From Rhizobium sp. ICMP 5592 (GTDB taxonomy: Bacteria > Pseudomonadota > Alphaproteobacteria > Rhizobiales > Rhizobiaceae), in contig NZ_QSNT01000001.1 of assembly GCF_009498525.1 (NCBI RefSeq), positions 1,201,083-1,265,082 on the forward strand: DNA of 64,000 bases, in the 5' to 3' direction. Both the position numbers and the translations under genes were made by a program. Below are positions 15,923-27,256 of the stretch, one piece after another. Positions within the stretch are counted from its first letter, which is position 1; each line of letters opens with the position of its first letter. The notes below the pieces were generated by a model that saw only the letters and a list, made by a program, of their open reading frames with translations, searched no databases and was not told where the DNA came from.

Positions 15923-18166
15923 TTATTCCGCCTTCAGCTCAATGGTCTGGCTTGCGAAGCGCGCCGAGGATACTTCGACTGTGATTGCACCAGCCTCACC
16001 GGTTGCCTGCAGCCAGAAGCCCGTTGTGCCGCCCTGGAAGGCCACGGCCTCCGGCCCGATCAGTTTTGCCGGACCGGCGACCTTGATCGTTGCGACGTCA
16101 TTGAGGAACGGCAGGCGTGTGCCAGCCTGGTCGAGCGCACGGATAATGACGCGGGTCGTGTCGCGCTCGGAGGAACGCAGCGTCAGGCTGTCGGCCTCTA
16201 CCTCCAGCCTTGTCGGGAGCGGATTGGCGACCATGTGCAGCTCTGTGACGGGCTTGCCGTCGACATAGCCGGTGAAGTGCGCGTCTTCCCACTCCATGCC
16301 CCAGACGCCGAGTTCGTCCGGGGTGAAATTGCGATGGTCGAAAATGACGGGCGGATGCGGCAGATGCGGGAAGCTCTCGCGATCGGGGCCGAGACGCTTG
16401 GTGAGCGAACCGTAACGCAGCTCGACCTCGTCGCAATTGGTCAGCACGATCAGCGGCAGCGCCCCGCCGATATTGCGCTCGCCGCGTGCCCAGATCGTCA
16501 CCGGCTTCATGATGACGTCCTCGGAAGGCTCGCATTGGCTGGCATAGGCATAGGCGGCAAATTTCGGCTCGCGGAACATGTCCATGACCCCGTGGTAGCA
16601 GATGCGGTCGCCGGAGCCGAAATCGCTGTGGGTGTTGTAGTCGAACATGCACCAGCCGATGGCACCGGAAATCGAGGGATCACCATAGGCCGCGTTCAGC
16701 ACCTCCAGATGCCGGCGCACATGCTCGGCCTGGCGCTGCTCCTGATCGTAGATCTTCGTCGGGTACATATGGCCGCCGAATTCGGTGATCAGATAGGGCA
16801 CATTCTTCGACAGGCCGGTATTTTCCTGCTGCGGCCTAAGCGGCGTGCGTGGTCGATTGGAGCCCGGCAGTTCCTCGTTGCCGAGGATGAAGTCGTTCAT
16901 CGTGTAGACGTCCTCGAGCATTTCGCTCTCGGTGATGTAGCGCACACCGCCGGTCTGGCGGGTGGGATCGAGCTCACGCGCCAGCCGATTGGTCTCGGCG
17001 TAGAAATCATGCGAATCCTGCGACTCGTTGATGCGTACGCCCCAGATGATGATGGACGGATGGTTCCAGTCGCGCTCGATCATGCGGCGGACATTGCGGA
17101 TCGATTCCTGCTGCCATTCCTCGCCGCCGATGTGCTGCCATCCGGGGATCTCTTCGAAGACCAGCAAGCCGATACGGTCGCAATGGTCGAGGAACCATTT
17201 CGATTGCGGGTAATGTGAGGTACGCACGACATTGCACTTCAACGTCTGCTTCATGATCTCGGCGTCGCGTTCCTGCGCCGAGCGGCCCATGGCATAGCCG
17301 ACGTACGGAAATGCCTGGTGACGGTTGAGGCCGCGCAACTTCAGCTTGCGGCTGTTCAACAGGAAGCCCTCATCGGTGAAGGTGGCGATGCGGAAGCCGA
17401 ATGTCGTCGAATATCGGTCTGCGCCATGATCGGTCTTCAGTTCGGCCTCGAGCGTGTAGAGCACGGGACTGTCGAGGTCCCACAGCGAGATGCCCACCAG
17501 ATTGTCGAAGGCGAAGCTTACGCTGCCGCCCGAGGTCTCGATAGTCGCAGACGCGAGCACTTTCCCGTCTGGCGCGCGGAGATTTGCGGTCACCGTGCCG
17601 TTGAAGGCGAGGCTTTGCGGGTTGGCGATATCGCAGCGGACCGTCGCGGATTTGCTGTCGTCCAGCACCTTGCCGGTTTCGACCTTGATATTCACGATCG
17701 AGACGGGTGCTGCAATCTTGAGCCAGACGTCGCGGTAGATGCCGGCATAGGTCAGATAGTCGATACGGCCGCCAAAGGGCGGGATCTCCGGGTTCTCGCT
17801 GCCGTCGATCTTGACGGTGATCAGGTTGTCACCTTGTTTCAAACGCCCCGTCAGCCGCGCCTCGAAGGGCGTGTAACCATCCTGATGCGCGACGATTTCC
17901 TCACCGTTGAGATAGACCACCGCGTCGGCCATGGCGGCGTCGAAAACGAGCGACACTTCCCGCCCAGCGAAGTCGGCGCTCCAGGGCAGGATCCTCTGAT
18001 AGGTGAAGGCGCGCTGATAGGATTTCTCATCGAAATAATTGAACGGCAGCTCGACTGCTGTGTGCGGCAATGCGACCGGTTGCCCTTCCTGACGGCGGCC
18101 GGCGTCGGCGGCCGAAAAGCCTTCGTGAAAAGTCCAGGATTCGTTGAAAGCGACAACAGAACGCAT
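15923..18166 (-). CDS. Glycoside hydrolase family 2 (beta-galactosidase/beta-glucuronidase type)
   Basis: The 747-residue enzyme has the GH2 order: sugar-binding jelly roll (1-155), immunoglobulin-like domain (about 160-262), TIM barrel (about 265-560) and C-terminal beta domains. The acid/base is E381 after N380 (RINESQ), and the nucleophile is E462 in ITEFGG. GH2 members cleave beta-galactosides, beta-glucuronides or beta-mannosides; sequence alone does not settle which. No signal peptide is seen, so it should act in the cytoplasm on imported sugars. AGGA lies 7 bases before the ATG at 18166. A LacI-type palindrome lies about 160 bases upstream, and the gene neighbours an alpha-galactoside locus, suggesting a role on plant oligosaccharides. 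Confidence 0.88.
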   Translation of the reverse strand: MRSVVAFNESWTFHEGFSAADAGRRQEGQPVALPHTAVELPFNYFDEKSYQRAFTYQRILPWSADFAGREVSLVFDAAMADAVVYLNGEEIVAHQDGYTPFEARLTGRLKQGDNLITVKIDGSENPEIPPFGGRIDYLTYAGIYRDVWLKIAAPVSIVNIKVETGKVLDDSKSATVRCDIANPQSLAFNGTVTANLRAPDGKVLASATIETSGGSVSFAFDNLVGISLWDLDSPVLYTLEAELKTDHGADRYSTTFGFRIATFTDEGFLLNSRKLKLRGLNRHQAFPYVGYAMGRSAQERDAEIMKQTLKCNVVRTSHYPQSKWFLDHCDRIGLLVFEEIPGWQHIGGEEWQQESIRNVRRMIERDWNHPSIIIWGVRINESQDSHDFYAETNRLARELDPTRQTGGVRYITESEMLEDVYTMNDFILGNEELPGSNRPRTPLRPQQENTGLSKNVPYLITEFGGHMYPTKIYDQEQRQAEHVRRHLEVLNAAYGDPSISGAIGWCMFDYNTHSDFGSGDRICYHGVMDMFREPKFAAYAYASQCEPSEDVIMKPVTIWARGERNIGGALPLIVLTNCDEVELRYGSLTKRLGPDRESFPHLPHPPVIFDHRNFTPDELGVWGMEWEDAHFTGYVDGKPVTELHMVANPLPTRLEVEADSLTLRSSERDTTRVIIRALDQAGTRLPFLNDVATIKVAGPAKLIGPEAVAFQGGTTGFWLQATGEAGAITVEVSSARFASQTIELKAE

Positions 18167-18322
18167 ATTCAATCCTATCAGAAAAGCCCGTCTCACCCGG
18201 GACGAACAGATGTTGCTTAGACAAAAAGGCACGGCCGTGACGCGATCATGGCCGCAGCGGGCGATATCTATACAGGCCTCCGGCCACGGCGCAACGCAAT
18301 CGGAGGCGCGATCAGCGATTCT

Positions 18323-18340
18323 GCCGAAAACGTTTTCGGC
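18323..18340. promoter_or_regulatory. 18-base perfect palindrome, LacI-family operator type
   Basis: GCCGAAAACGTTTTCGGC is a perfect palindrome with the central CG and A/T-rich arms typical of LacI/GalR-family operators. It lies about 160 bases upstream of the GH2 start and about 115 bases beyond the end of the AraC gene, so GH2 is the likely target. No LacI-family gene is present in this window. Confidence 0.6.
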
Positions 18341-18454
18341 TAGCCTTCTCCGGGCTTACTTCTGCGGCCGTTATGTCAAGAAAGTTAGCTTTTTAGCGGC
18401 AGTTGGAGAGCAGGCATGCGGCGGCATGCCGCGGAACTGCCAAAGGTGATTCGC

Positions 18455-19357
18455 CTATTTGCCTTTCGCGCCTCTGCCGTCGTCCCCAGGACTGCGCACG
18501 GCCGCATACATGCCGGTGGTACGGAATTCGGTGGGATTGATACCGTAGATGCGACGGAAGGCTTTCGAGAAATAATTGGCGTCGTCGAAACCCGACATGA
18601 TCGCCACCTCCTTGACCGGAATGAAGGCGGCCTTGGTCAGAAGCTTGGCGGCTCGTTGCATGCGCTGTTGAAGGACATACTCGGCCGGTGGTAAGCCCTC
18701 GCTATCGGCGAAGACGCGGGAGAAATGAGCGCGGCTGAGGCCGCTGACCCTGGCAAGCTCGCTGACGGGGAGAGGCTGGTCGAGATTGGCGGCGACATAG
18801 TCGATAACCGCCTGCATGGCGGAGCGGTCGGCGGCGACGGCGTGCGAGCCGAAGACATCGTCATAAAGCGCCATAGCGGCCTCATAAGCCACCGCCGAAG
18901 CGGAGGCCGGTGTCGCGGCGCCCCGCACCAGCCGCAGGCTGCAATCGGCGAGATGATCGATCGTCGCCGGCTGCAATTTCAGCACCGGTCCGCCAGCGGC
19001 GAGAATCAGGCGGTGGATGCGTAGGGCCTCCTCGCCATTCATCGATATCCAGAAATACTCCCAGCGTTCGCCTTTTTCCAACCAATAGCGGTGATTGTGC
19101 GGCACCATCACCAGCAACGTATCGCCGGGGCCGACCCGGTAATTGCGGTTCTCGTAACGCAGCCGACCGCTGCCGCTGATCGTGTGCTGCAGCACGGTGA
19201 ACGGCGTCAGGCCGCGCCGGCGTCCGTCCCAATCGTAAACCTCGTTATCCCTTATTTCGTAGCCGGCGCTGGTCGGCATGGCGTGCAGCCGGTGGCGGCC
19301 GCGCGGCAGCGAAACAGTCCGCATGGTTTGGCCGTTGGCGATCAAATCTTGCAGCAC
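18455..19357 (-). CDS. agpT: AraC-family transcriptional activator, AgpT-like
   Basis: The 300-residue regulator has an N-terminal cupin-like sensing domain (about 20-160) and a C-terminal AraC DNA-binding domain with two helix-turn-helices: LARVSGLSRAHFSRVFADSEG near 196-216 and VKEVAIMSGFDDANYFSKAFRRIYG near 245-270. It is divergent from the GH4-agpA operon. This matches the S. meliloti arrangement, in which the AraC-type activator AgpT turns on alpha-galactoside genes in response to the sugar. The name rests on context and family rather than on alignment. The start is GTG at 19357 with AAGGG 8 bases upstream. Confidence 0.75.
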   Translation of the reverse strand: MLQDLIANGQTMRTVSLPRGRHRLHAMPTSAGYEIRDNEVYDWDGRRRGLTPFTVLQHTISGSGRLRYENRNYRVGPGDTLLVMVPHNHRYWLEKGERWEYFWISMNGEEALRIHRLILAAGGPVLKLQPATIDHLADCSLRLVRGAATPASASAVAYEAAMALYDDVFGSHAVAADRSAMQAVIDYVAANLDQPLPVSELARVSGLSRAHFSRVFADSEGLPPAEYVLQQRMQRAAKLLTKAAFIPVKEVAIMSGFDDANYFSKAFRRIYGINPTEFRTTGMYAAVRSPGDDGRGAKGK

Positions 19358-19373
19358 AAAATTACCCTTGAAA

Positions 19374-19415
19374 GCATAATTGTTCTCTGGTCCATCCGGC
19401 GATTATAGGCATAAT
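19374..19415. promoter_or_regulatory. Direct repeat GCATAAT in the agpT-GH4 divergent promoter region
   Basis: GCATAAT occurs at 19374-19380 and again at 19409-19415, 35 bases apart, in the 213-base region between the divergent genes. AraC-type activators often use direct repeats, so these are candidate AgpT half-sites. The evidence is only the repeat and its place. Confidence 0.3.
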
Positions 19416-19570
19416 CCCGCCAGAAAACAGCATGTACCTGCCGATGAGGACCGGTAGGAGGAGGAGAAAATGCTCGTTTCGCCCTCTCGTTCGACGCCGT
19501 GCGATCATGGGACGAAAACACCATTCTCTTTTCCGCTGCTGATTGTTCGATCGACTTCAAGGTGAGGATC

Positions 19571-21037
19571 ATGAGTTTCAAAATCGCCATTATCGGTGCA
19601 GGTAGCGTCGGCTTCACGAAAAAGCTGTTCACCGACATTCTCTGCGTGCCGGAGTTCCAGGACGTTGAATTCGCGCTGACCGACGTCAGCGAGCATAATC
19701 TCTCGATGATCAAGGCGATCCTTGACCGGATCGTCGAGGCGAACAAGCTGCCGACGCGGGTGACGGCCACCACCGAGCGCCGCAAGGCGATCTCCGGTGC
19801 GCGCTACGTCATCAGCTGCGTGCGTGTCGGCGGGCTGGAAGCCTATGCCGAGGATATCCGCATCCCGCTGAAATACGGTATCGACCAATGCGTCGGCGAT
19901 ACGATCTGCGCCGGCGGCATTCTCTATGGCCAGCGCAACATCCCGGTCATTCTCGATTTCTGCAAGGATATCCGCGAGGTCGCCGAACCCGGCGCGAAGT
20001 TCCTGAACTATGCCAACCCGATGGCGATGAACACCTGGGCGGCGATCGAATACGGCAAGGTCGATACGATCGGCCTCTGCCATGGCGTCCAGCATGGTGC
20101 GGAGCAGATCGCCGAGGTGCTTGGCGCAAAGAACAAGTCGGAGCTGGACTATATCTGCTCGGGCATCAACCATCAGACCTGGTTCGTCGACCTGCGCCTC
20201 AATGGCCGCAAGATCGGCAAGGATGAGCTGGTCGCTGCATTCGAGGCGCATCCGGTCTTCTCGCAGCAGGAAAAGCTGCGGATCGATGTGCTGAAGCGTT
20301 TTGGGGTCTATTCCACCGAAAGCAACGGCCATCTCTCTGAATACCTGCCCTGGTATCGCAAGCGGCCGGACGAGATCAACAAGTGGATCGACATGTCCGA
20401 CTGGATCCATGGCGAGACGGGCGGTTACCTCCGCCATTCCACCGAGACCCGCAACTGGTTCGAGACGGAATTCCAGCAGATCCTCGACAGCGCGTCGCAA
20501 CCAATCGACCCGGCTCGACGCTCGAACGAACATGCGAGCCATATTCTCGAGGCATTGGAGACCAATCGCGTCTATCGCGGCCACTTCAACGTCAAGAATA
20601 ATGGGGTCATCACCAATCTGCCGGCTGACGCCATCATAGAATCGCCCGGCTTCGTCGATCGCTTCGGCATCAACATGGTCGCCGGCATCACGCTGCCGGA
20701 GGCCTGCGCTGCCACCTGCATTTCCTCGATCAACGTCCAGCGCATGTCGGTGCATGCCGCCATCAGCGGCGATCTCGACCTGCTGAAGCTCGCCGTTCTG
20801 CATGATCCGCTGGTCGGCGCCGTCTCGACGCCGGAAGAAGTCTGGCAGATGGTTGACGAAATGGTTGTCGCGGAAGCACGCTGGTTGCCGCAATATGCCC
20901 ATGCGGTCGAGGGTGCCAAGGATCGCCTGTCGCGGGCCAAGGTGAAGACCCGTGACTGGAAGGGTGCGGCCAGCCGCAACGTCCGCTCGATCGAGGAGTT
21001 GAGGGCGGAGAAGGCGGCTTTGAAACAGGCCGGCTAG
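19571..21037 (+). CDS. GH4 glycosidase with CHG motif (alpha-glucuronidase/galacturonidase-like or alpha-galactosidase)
   Basis: A 488-residue NAD- and Mn-dependent family 4 glycosidase. It has the Rossmann start IIGAGSVGF, N149-P150 in NYANPMA, the metal-binding C170-H171 and a further ligand H201 in GINHQTW. GH4 enzymes work by redox elimination in the cytoplasm. The residue triplet after GL is CHG, which in this family usually marks glycuronidases, whereas alpha-galactosidases carry CHS. The gene sits at the agaL1 position of an S. meliloti-like agp locus, so alpha-galactosidase remains possible. Several upstream in-frame codons exist. The ATG at 19571 is preferred because AGGTGAGG precedes it and it gives the canonical N-terminus. 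Confidence 0.85.
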   Translation: MSFKIAIIGAGSVGFTKKLFTDILCVPEFQDVEFALTDVSEHNLSMIKAILDRIVEANKLPTRVTATTERRKAISGARYVISCVRVGGLEAYAEDIRIPLKYGIDQCVGDTICAGGILYGQRNIPVILDFCKDIREVAEPGAKFLNYANPMAMNTWAAIEYGKVDTIGLCHGVQHGAEQIAEVLGAKNKSELDYICSGINHQTWFVDLRLNGRKIGKDELVAAFEAHPVFSQQEKLRIDVLKRFGVYSTESNGHLSEYLPWYRKRPDEINKWIDMSDWIHGETGGYLRHSTETRNWFETEFQQILDSASQPIDPARRSNEHASHILEALETNRVYRGHFNVKNNGVITNLPADAIIESPGFVDRFGINMVAGITLPEACAATCISSINVQRMSVHAAISGDLDLLKLAVLHDPLVGAVSTPEEVWQMVDEMVVAEARWLPQYAHAVEGAKDRLSRAKVKTRDWKGAASRNVRSIEELRAEKAALKQAG

Positions 21038-21175
21038 CGCATGAAAATTCGGGACATGTGGCCGCGGCGGAGCTTTCAGGAGGAAGGCCCGCCGCATCAA
21101 GCCAGCTGGTTCCCGTTCGACGGAGGAGTGCGGCGTTCCCACCGGGACGTTCGCGATAAGGGGAGAGAGAAAACG

Positions 21176-23266
21176 ATGAGACATTTTCGACCGATCAGCA
21201 TTCTTGCGGCGATGACGATTGCCACATCGGCAATTGCCATGAGTGCCGCCCACGCATCCGAGCCGACCGTACCGCCGGTGCCGCCGGTCTTTCCGGCGGA
21301 AGGCAAGATCAAATATGTGCCGCGCGACTCCATCCTGGAATTCAAGGCGCTGCCCGAATATCACGAGCCGGACTGGGTCACCGAGAAGTTCGTCAAGACC
21401 GGCAAGCTGCCGCCGGTCAAGGATCGTCTGCCGAAGGAGCCGCTCGTCTTCAAGACCGGCAACATGCCTGACGGTATCGGCGTCTATGGCGACACGCTGC
21501 GCCACGTTATCGGCGGCCGGCCCGAAGGCTGGAACTATGGCGCCGGCCAGACCCAGGGCTGGGGTGGCATCGATATCGCCCTGTCCGAGTGCCTGACGCG
21601 CACAGCCCCGCTGTTCCAGGTCGAGGCGAAGGATACCGAACCGCTGCCGAACCTCGCCAAGGGCTGGGAATGGTCGCCGGACGGGCACAAGCTCACTATG
21701 CATCTGATCGAAGGCGCGAAATGGTCCGACGGCGTGCCATTCAATGCCGATGACATCATGTTCTACTGGGAAGATGAGGTGATCGATCCGAATGTTTCGC
21801 CACTCGGCGGCGGCGCATCGCCGGAGGCCTTCGGCGAGGGGACGACGCTCAGGAAAGTCGACGATTATACCATCGAGTGGACCTTCAAGGATGCCTTCCC
21901 GAAGCAGTACCTCTACACGATGGCCTATCCGAATTTCTGCCCAGGCCCGTCACATATTCTGAAGCCGCAGCATCCGAAATATTCCAAGAACACCTACAAC
22001 CAGTTCAAGAACGCCTTCCCGCCGGAATTCATGAACATGCCGGTCATGGGCGGCTGGGTGCCGGTCGAATACCGTTCCGACGACATCATCGTTCTGCGCC
22101 GCAACCCCTATTACTGGAAGGTCGACGAGAAGGGCAACCAGTTGCCCTACCTCAACGAGCTGGATTACAAGCTCTCGACCTGGGCAGACCGAGACGTACA
22201 GGCTGTTGCCGGCTCCGGCGACCTTTCCAATCTGGAACAGCCGGAAAACTTCGTCGCCTCGTTGAAGCGCGCCGCCCAGCCGGACGCCCCGGCACGACTC
22301 GCCTTCGGACCGCGCCTCATCGGCTATAACCTGCAGATGAACTTCTCCGCCAATGGCTGGGGTGCCCCGGATGCACGCGGACAGGCTGTTCGCGAGCTGA
22401 ACCGCAACGAGGATTTCCGCAAGGCCGTCACCATGGCGCTCGACCGCAAGGCGATTGGCGACTCCCTGGTCAAGGGGCCGTTCACGGCGATCTATCCGGG
22501 CGGCCTGTCCTCGGGCACCAGCTTCTACGACCGCGCATCCACCGTCTATTATCCGTTCGACCTCACTGGCGCGAAGGCGGAGCTTGCCAAGGCAGGTCTT
22601 AAGGATACGGACGGCGACGGTATCGTCAACTTCCCCGCAGGCACAGCCGGTGGCAAGAATGTTGAAATCACCCTGCTGATCAACAACGACTACACCACCG
22701 ACAAGAGCCTTGCAGAAGGTGTCGTCGGCCAGATGGAGAAGCTCGGAATTCGGGTCATCATCAACGCGCTTGATGGGCCGAAGCGCGACGACGCCAATTA
22801 TAGCGGCCGCTTCGACTGGATGGTCCGCCGTAACAGCACGGAACTGGCCTCTGTGGTGCAAAACACCGAACAGCTTGCGCCGATCGGTCCACGCACGAGC
22901 TGGAACCACCGTGCGCCGGAAAGCGGCGAACTGGACCTGATGCCCTTCGAGAAGGAGATGGTCGGCGTCGTCAACAAGTTCACAACGTCGAAGGATAACG
23001 ACGAGCGCGTGGCCCTGATGAAACAGTACCAGAAGCTCTCGACCGAGCATCTCTACAATATCGGCCTGACGGAATATCCGGGCGCGCTTATCATCAACAA
23101 GCGCTTCTCGAACGTTCCTCCGGGTACGCCGATCTTCATGTTCAACTGGGCCGAGGACTCGATCATTCGTGAACGGATGTGGGTCGCTGCCGACAAGCAG
23201 GGGAAATACGAGCTGTTCCCGCAGCAGCTTCCGGGCGCCCCTGGCAGCGCCGGCCCGATCAAGTGA
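21176..23266 (+). CDS. agpA: Periplasmic oligosaccharide-binding protein, AgpA-like (SBP family 5)
   Basis: The 696-residue extracellular binding protein begins with a signal peptide (core about 9-24, AHA/S cleavage near 27). The rest is an SBP_bac_5 domain: ECLTRTAPLFQVEAKDTEPLPNLAKGW, WSDGVPFNADD and MALDRKAI. The family is best known for peptides, but S. meliloti AgpA is a family 5 protein that binds melibiose and raffinose. The flanking GH4 enzymes and AraC activator match that locus. An upstream frame reaches 21041, but GGGGAGAG and the signal peptide fix the start at 21176. It is the second gene of the rightward operon, 138 bases after the first GH4 gene. Confidence 0.85.
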   Translation: MRHFRPISILAAMTIATSAIAMSAAHASEPTVPPVPPVFPAEGKIKYVPRDSILEFKALPEYHEPDWVTEKFVKTGKLPPVKDRLPKEPLVFKTGNMPDGIGVYGDTLRHVIGGRPEGWNYGAGQTQGWGGIDIALSECLTRTAPLFQVEAKDTEPLPNLAKGWEWSPDGHKLTMHLIEGAKWSDGVPFNADDIMFYWEDEVIDPNVSPLGGGASPEAFGEGTTLRKVDDYTIEWTFKDAFPKQYLYTMAYPNFCPGPSHILKPQHPKYSKNTYNQFKNAFPPEFMNMPVMGGWVPVEYRSDDIIVLRRNPYYWKVDEKGNQLPYLNELDYKLSTWADRDVQAVAGSGDLSNLEQPENFVASLKRAAQPDAPARLAFGPRLIGYNLQMNFSANGWGAPDARGQAVRELNRNEDFRKAVTMALDRKAIGDSLVKGPFTAIYPGGLSSGTSFYDRASTVYYPFDLTGAKAELAKAGLKDTDGDGIVNFPAGTAGGKNVEITLLINNDYTTDKSLAEGVVGQMEKLGIRVIINALDGPKRDDANYSGRFDWMVRRNSTELASVVQNTEQLAPIGPRTSWNHRAPESGELDLMPFEKEMVGVVNKFTTSKDNDERVALMKQYQKLSTEHLYNIGLTEYPGALIINKRFSNVPPGTPIFMFNWAEDSIIRERMWVAADKQGKYELFPQQLPGAPGSAGPIK

Positions 23267-23417
23267 TCACGATCGCCGGCGCGAATGCCGGCACCAGGCC
23301 AACGTCAAGAATTCCGGCTGCATCACGGTGCAGCTGGGTATAAGTCGAACACAGCCGGCCCGTGCGATCCCGAGGGGATGCAGACCGCCGGCGGCAACAA
23401 GAGAAGCGAACCGTTCC

Positions 23418-24428
23418 ATGTTGCGATTCCTGCTCATGCGTATAGCCTCAGCCATACCAGTGCTCCTGATCCTGAGCGTAGTAACTTTCGCCATTATCCA
23501 GGCACCGCCCGGAGACTATGCCGATTATATCCGCTCGCAATTGATGAACCAGGGTGGCGCCTCCTTCGCTCAGGCCGATGCCCAGGCGCAGGCCTATCGC
23601 CAGGAGCATGGGCTCGATAAGCCGATCGTCGTGCAATATTTCAACTGGATCGGCGGCATCGTCACCAGGGGCGATTTCGGCTACAGCATGTTCTACAACA
23701 AGCCGGTTGGCGAGGTTGTCGGCGAGCGTCTGCCGCGGACTTTGTTGCTCGCTCTCGTTTGCCATATCCTGGCTTCCATCCTCGGCATCGGCTTCGGCAT
23801 ATGGGCGGCGACTCGACAATATAGCTGGATCGACAGCCTGCTTTCCGGCATTTCCTTCCTCGGCATGACGGTGCCGCGCTTCCTCATGGCGCTGATCATC
23901 GTCTATATCCTGGTCTTCCAGCTCAACGTTTCGGAGATCGGCAGCTTCTATTCGCCGCAATATGGCGGTGCCCCCTGGTCGTGGGACAAGTTCGTCGATC
24001 TGGTCAAGCATGTTTGGCCGGTCGTGGCGATCGCCACCTTCGGGGGCCTCGCCTACAATATGCGCGTCATGCGCGGCAATCTGCTCGACACGCTGAATGC
24101 GCAATATGTCGAGACCGCCCGCGCCAAGGGCCTGTCCGGCGGCGCCGTCGTCATGCGCCATGCCGTGCCGAACGCGCTTCATCCGCTGGTCATGTATCAG
24201 GGCGTGGTGCTGCCCTATATGCTGACCGGCGAGATCGAAACCGCCATCATCTTCGCGCTGCCCACCGTCGGGCCGGCGATCGTCGGTTCCATGGCGGTCG
24301 GCGACGTCTATGTCACCGCCACCTTCATGCTGGTGCTGTCGGCGACGCTGATCGTCGGCAACATCATCGCCGATGTACTGCTCGCCCTGCTCGATCCCCG
24401 TGTTCGCCAACAAGGAGGGATTCACTGA
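23418..24428 (+). CDS. agpB: ABC importer permease, AgpB/DppB type
   Basis: The 336-residue membrane protein has six helices and the binding-protein-dependent transport signature near residue 225 (AYVETARAKGLSG-like segment, here QYVETARAKGLSGGAVV). The N-terminal MLRFLLMRIASAIPVLLILSV and the following PPGDYADY are typical of DppB/OppB proteins. It pairs with the next permease to form the alpha-galactoside channel. The start at 23418 gives the usual family N-terminus; an earlier in-frame start would run through the agpA end. Its stop overlaps the next start by 1 base (TGATG). Confidence 0.88.
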   Translation: MLRFLLMRIASAIPVLLILSVVTFAIIQAPPGDYADYIRSQLMNQGGASFAQADAQAQAYRQEHGLDKPIVVQYFNWIGGIVTRGDFGYSMFYNKPVGEVVGERLPRTLLLALVCHILASILGIGFGIWAATRQYSWIDSLLSGISFLGMTVPRFLMALIIVYILVFQLNVSEIGSFYSPQYGGAPWSWDKFVDLVKHVWPVVAIATFGGLAYNMRVMRGNLLDTLNAQYVETARAKGLSGGAVVMRHAVPNALHPLVMYQGVVLPYMLTGEIETAIIFALPTVGPAIVGSMAVGDVYVTATFMLVLSATLIVGNIIADVLLALLDPRVRQQGGIH

Positions 24429-25555
24429 TGCTCGCCTTCAGCACATCCCCGCCACCGCTTGAAGAAAAAATAACGCTGAGAGGCGGCAATGAGAGCTATA
24501 TCGCACTCGTCTGGCGTCGCCTGAAGCGCTCCTGGACCGGCATGGGCGGCCTGATCCTCGTGATCCTGTTGCTTTTGATGGCGCTCTTTGCCGAGTTCAT
24601 TTCACCCGAAGATCCCAAGGCGACCGATACCGGCTTTGCGCCGCCGCAGGTGATCAGCTTTCACGACAAGGATGGCAATTTCGTCCTCCAGCCGCGTGTT
24701 TATGCGCTGGCCGAGACCGACGAGCTCGATCCAGTCACCTTTCAGCCGGTGGTTGGACCGGACTACAATAATCCACGCCTGCTTGGCTTCTTCGTCAAGG
24801 GCGCGCCCTATAAGCTCTTCGGCCTGATCCCGGGTGACCGCCATCTCTTCGGTTCGACCGATGGGCAGCCGGTGCACTTTCTCGGCACCGACAAGTTCGG
24901 CCGCGACGTCCTCTCCCGCGCCATCTACGGTTCGCGCATCTCCTTGATGATCGCGTTGACCGTCGTCTTCATCGTCACCGTCGTCGGCACGACGGTGGGC
25001 ATGGTGTCCGGCTATTTCGGCGGTGCTTTTGACACCTGGGTCCAGCGCTTCGTTGAACTGGTGCTCGCCTTTCCGCAGTTGCCGCTCTATCTGGCGCTGA
25101 CGTCGCTGATCCCGGTGACGGCGCCGACCAATGTCTTCCTCGCCTTCGTCATCGTCGTCATGTCGGCGCTCGGCTGGGCGCAGATGTCGCGTGAGGTGCG
25201 CGGCAAGACGATGGCCCTGGCCAGAATAGATTATGTTCGCGCCGCGATGGCGGTCGGGGCGACCGATCGGCGCATCATCCTGCAGCATATCTTTCCGAAC
25301 GTGATGAGCCACGTCATCGTCGCCGTGACGCTGGCAATCCCGAGCGTGGTGCTGCTCGAGTCCTTCCTCGGTTTTCTTGGCTTTGCGGTCAAGCCGCCGC
25401 TGATCTCCTGGGGACTGATGCTGCAGGATACCTCCACCTATTCGGTCATTGGCTCCTATCCCTGGATCCTCTCGCCCGTCGCCTTCGTGCTCGTCACCGT
25501 CTTTGCGTTCAATGCGCTTGGCGACGGCTTGCGCGACGCGATCGACCCCTATTGA
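24428..25555 (+). CDS. agpC: ABC importer permease, AgpC/DppC type
   Basis: The 375-residue permease has a cytoplasmic N-terminus, one helix (about 42-62), a periplasmic insert of roughly 110 residues rich in aromatic and acidic residues (about 65-155), then HFLGTDKFGRDVLSRAIYGSRISL and five helices. DppC proteins normally have a shorter loop here; the longer insert is shared with the paralogue at 38207-39382. The start overlaps the stop of agpB, and the true frame begins MLAFSTS. It ends 13 bases before the ATPase gene. Confidence 0.88.
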   Translation: MLAFSTSPPPLEEKITLRGGNESYIALVWRRLKRSWTGMGGLILVILLLLMALFAEFISPEDPKATDTGFAPPQVISFHDKDGNFVLQPRVYALAETDELDPVTFQPVVGPDYNNPRLLGFFVKGAPYKLFGLIPGDRHLFGSTDGQPVHFLGTDKFGRDVLSRAIYGSRISLMIALTVVFIVTVVGTTVGMVSGYFGGAFDTWVQRFVELVLAFPQLPLYLALTSLIPVTAPTNVFLAFVIVVMSALGWAQMSREVRGKTMALARIDYVRAAMAVGATDRRIILQHIFPNVMSHVIVAVTLAIPSVVLLESFLGFLGFAVKPPLISWGLMLQDTSTYSVIGSYPWILSPVAFVLVTVFAFNALGDGLRDAIDPY

Positions 25556-25568
25556 GAGGAGATGGATC

Positions 25569-27239
<1,671 letters not shown>

Positions 27240-27256
27240 CATTCAGGAGATTTCAA

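Noticed and set aside
15806..17218. 470-codon rightward frame opposite the GH2 gene
   Set aside because: Antisense to a complete GH2 enzyme with both catalytic Glu; no family resemblance.
19505..21703. 732-codon leftward frame opposite the GH4 and agpA genes
   Set aside because: Antisense shadow of strongly supported genes; the long stop-free run is a by-product of high GC in codon position 3.
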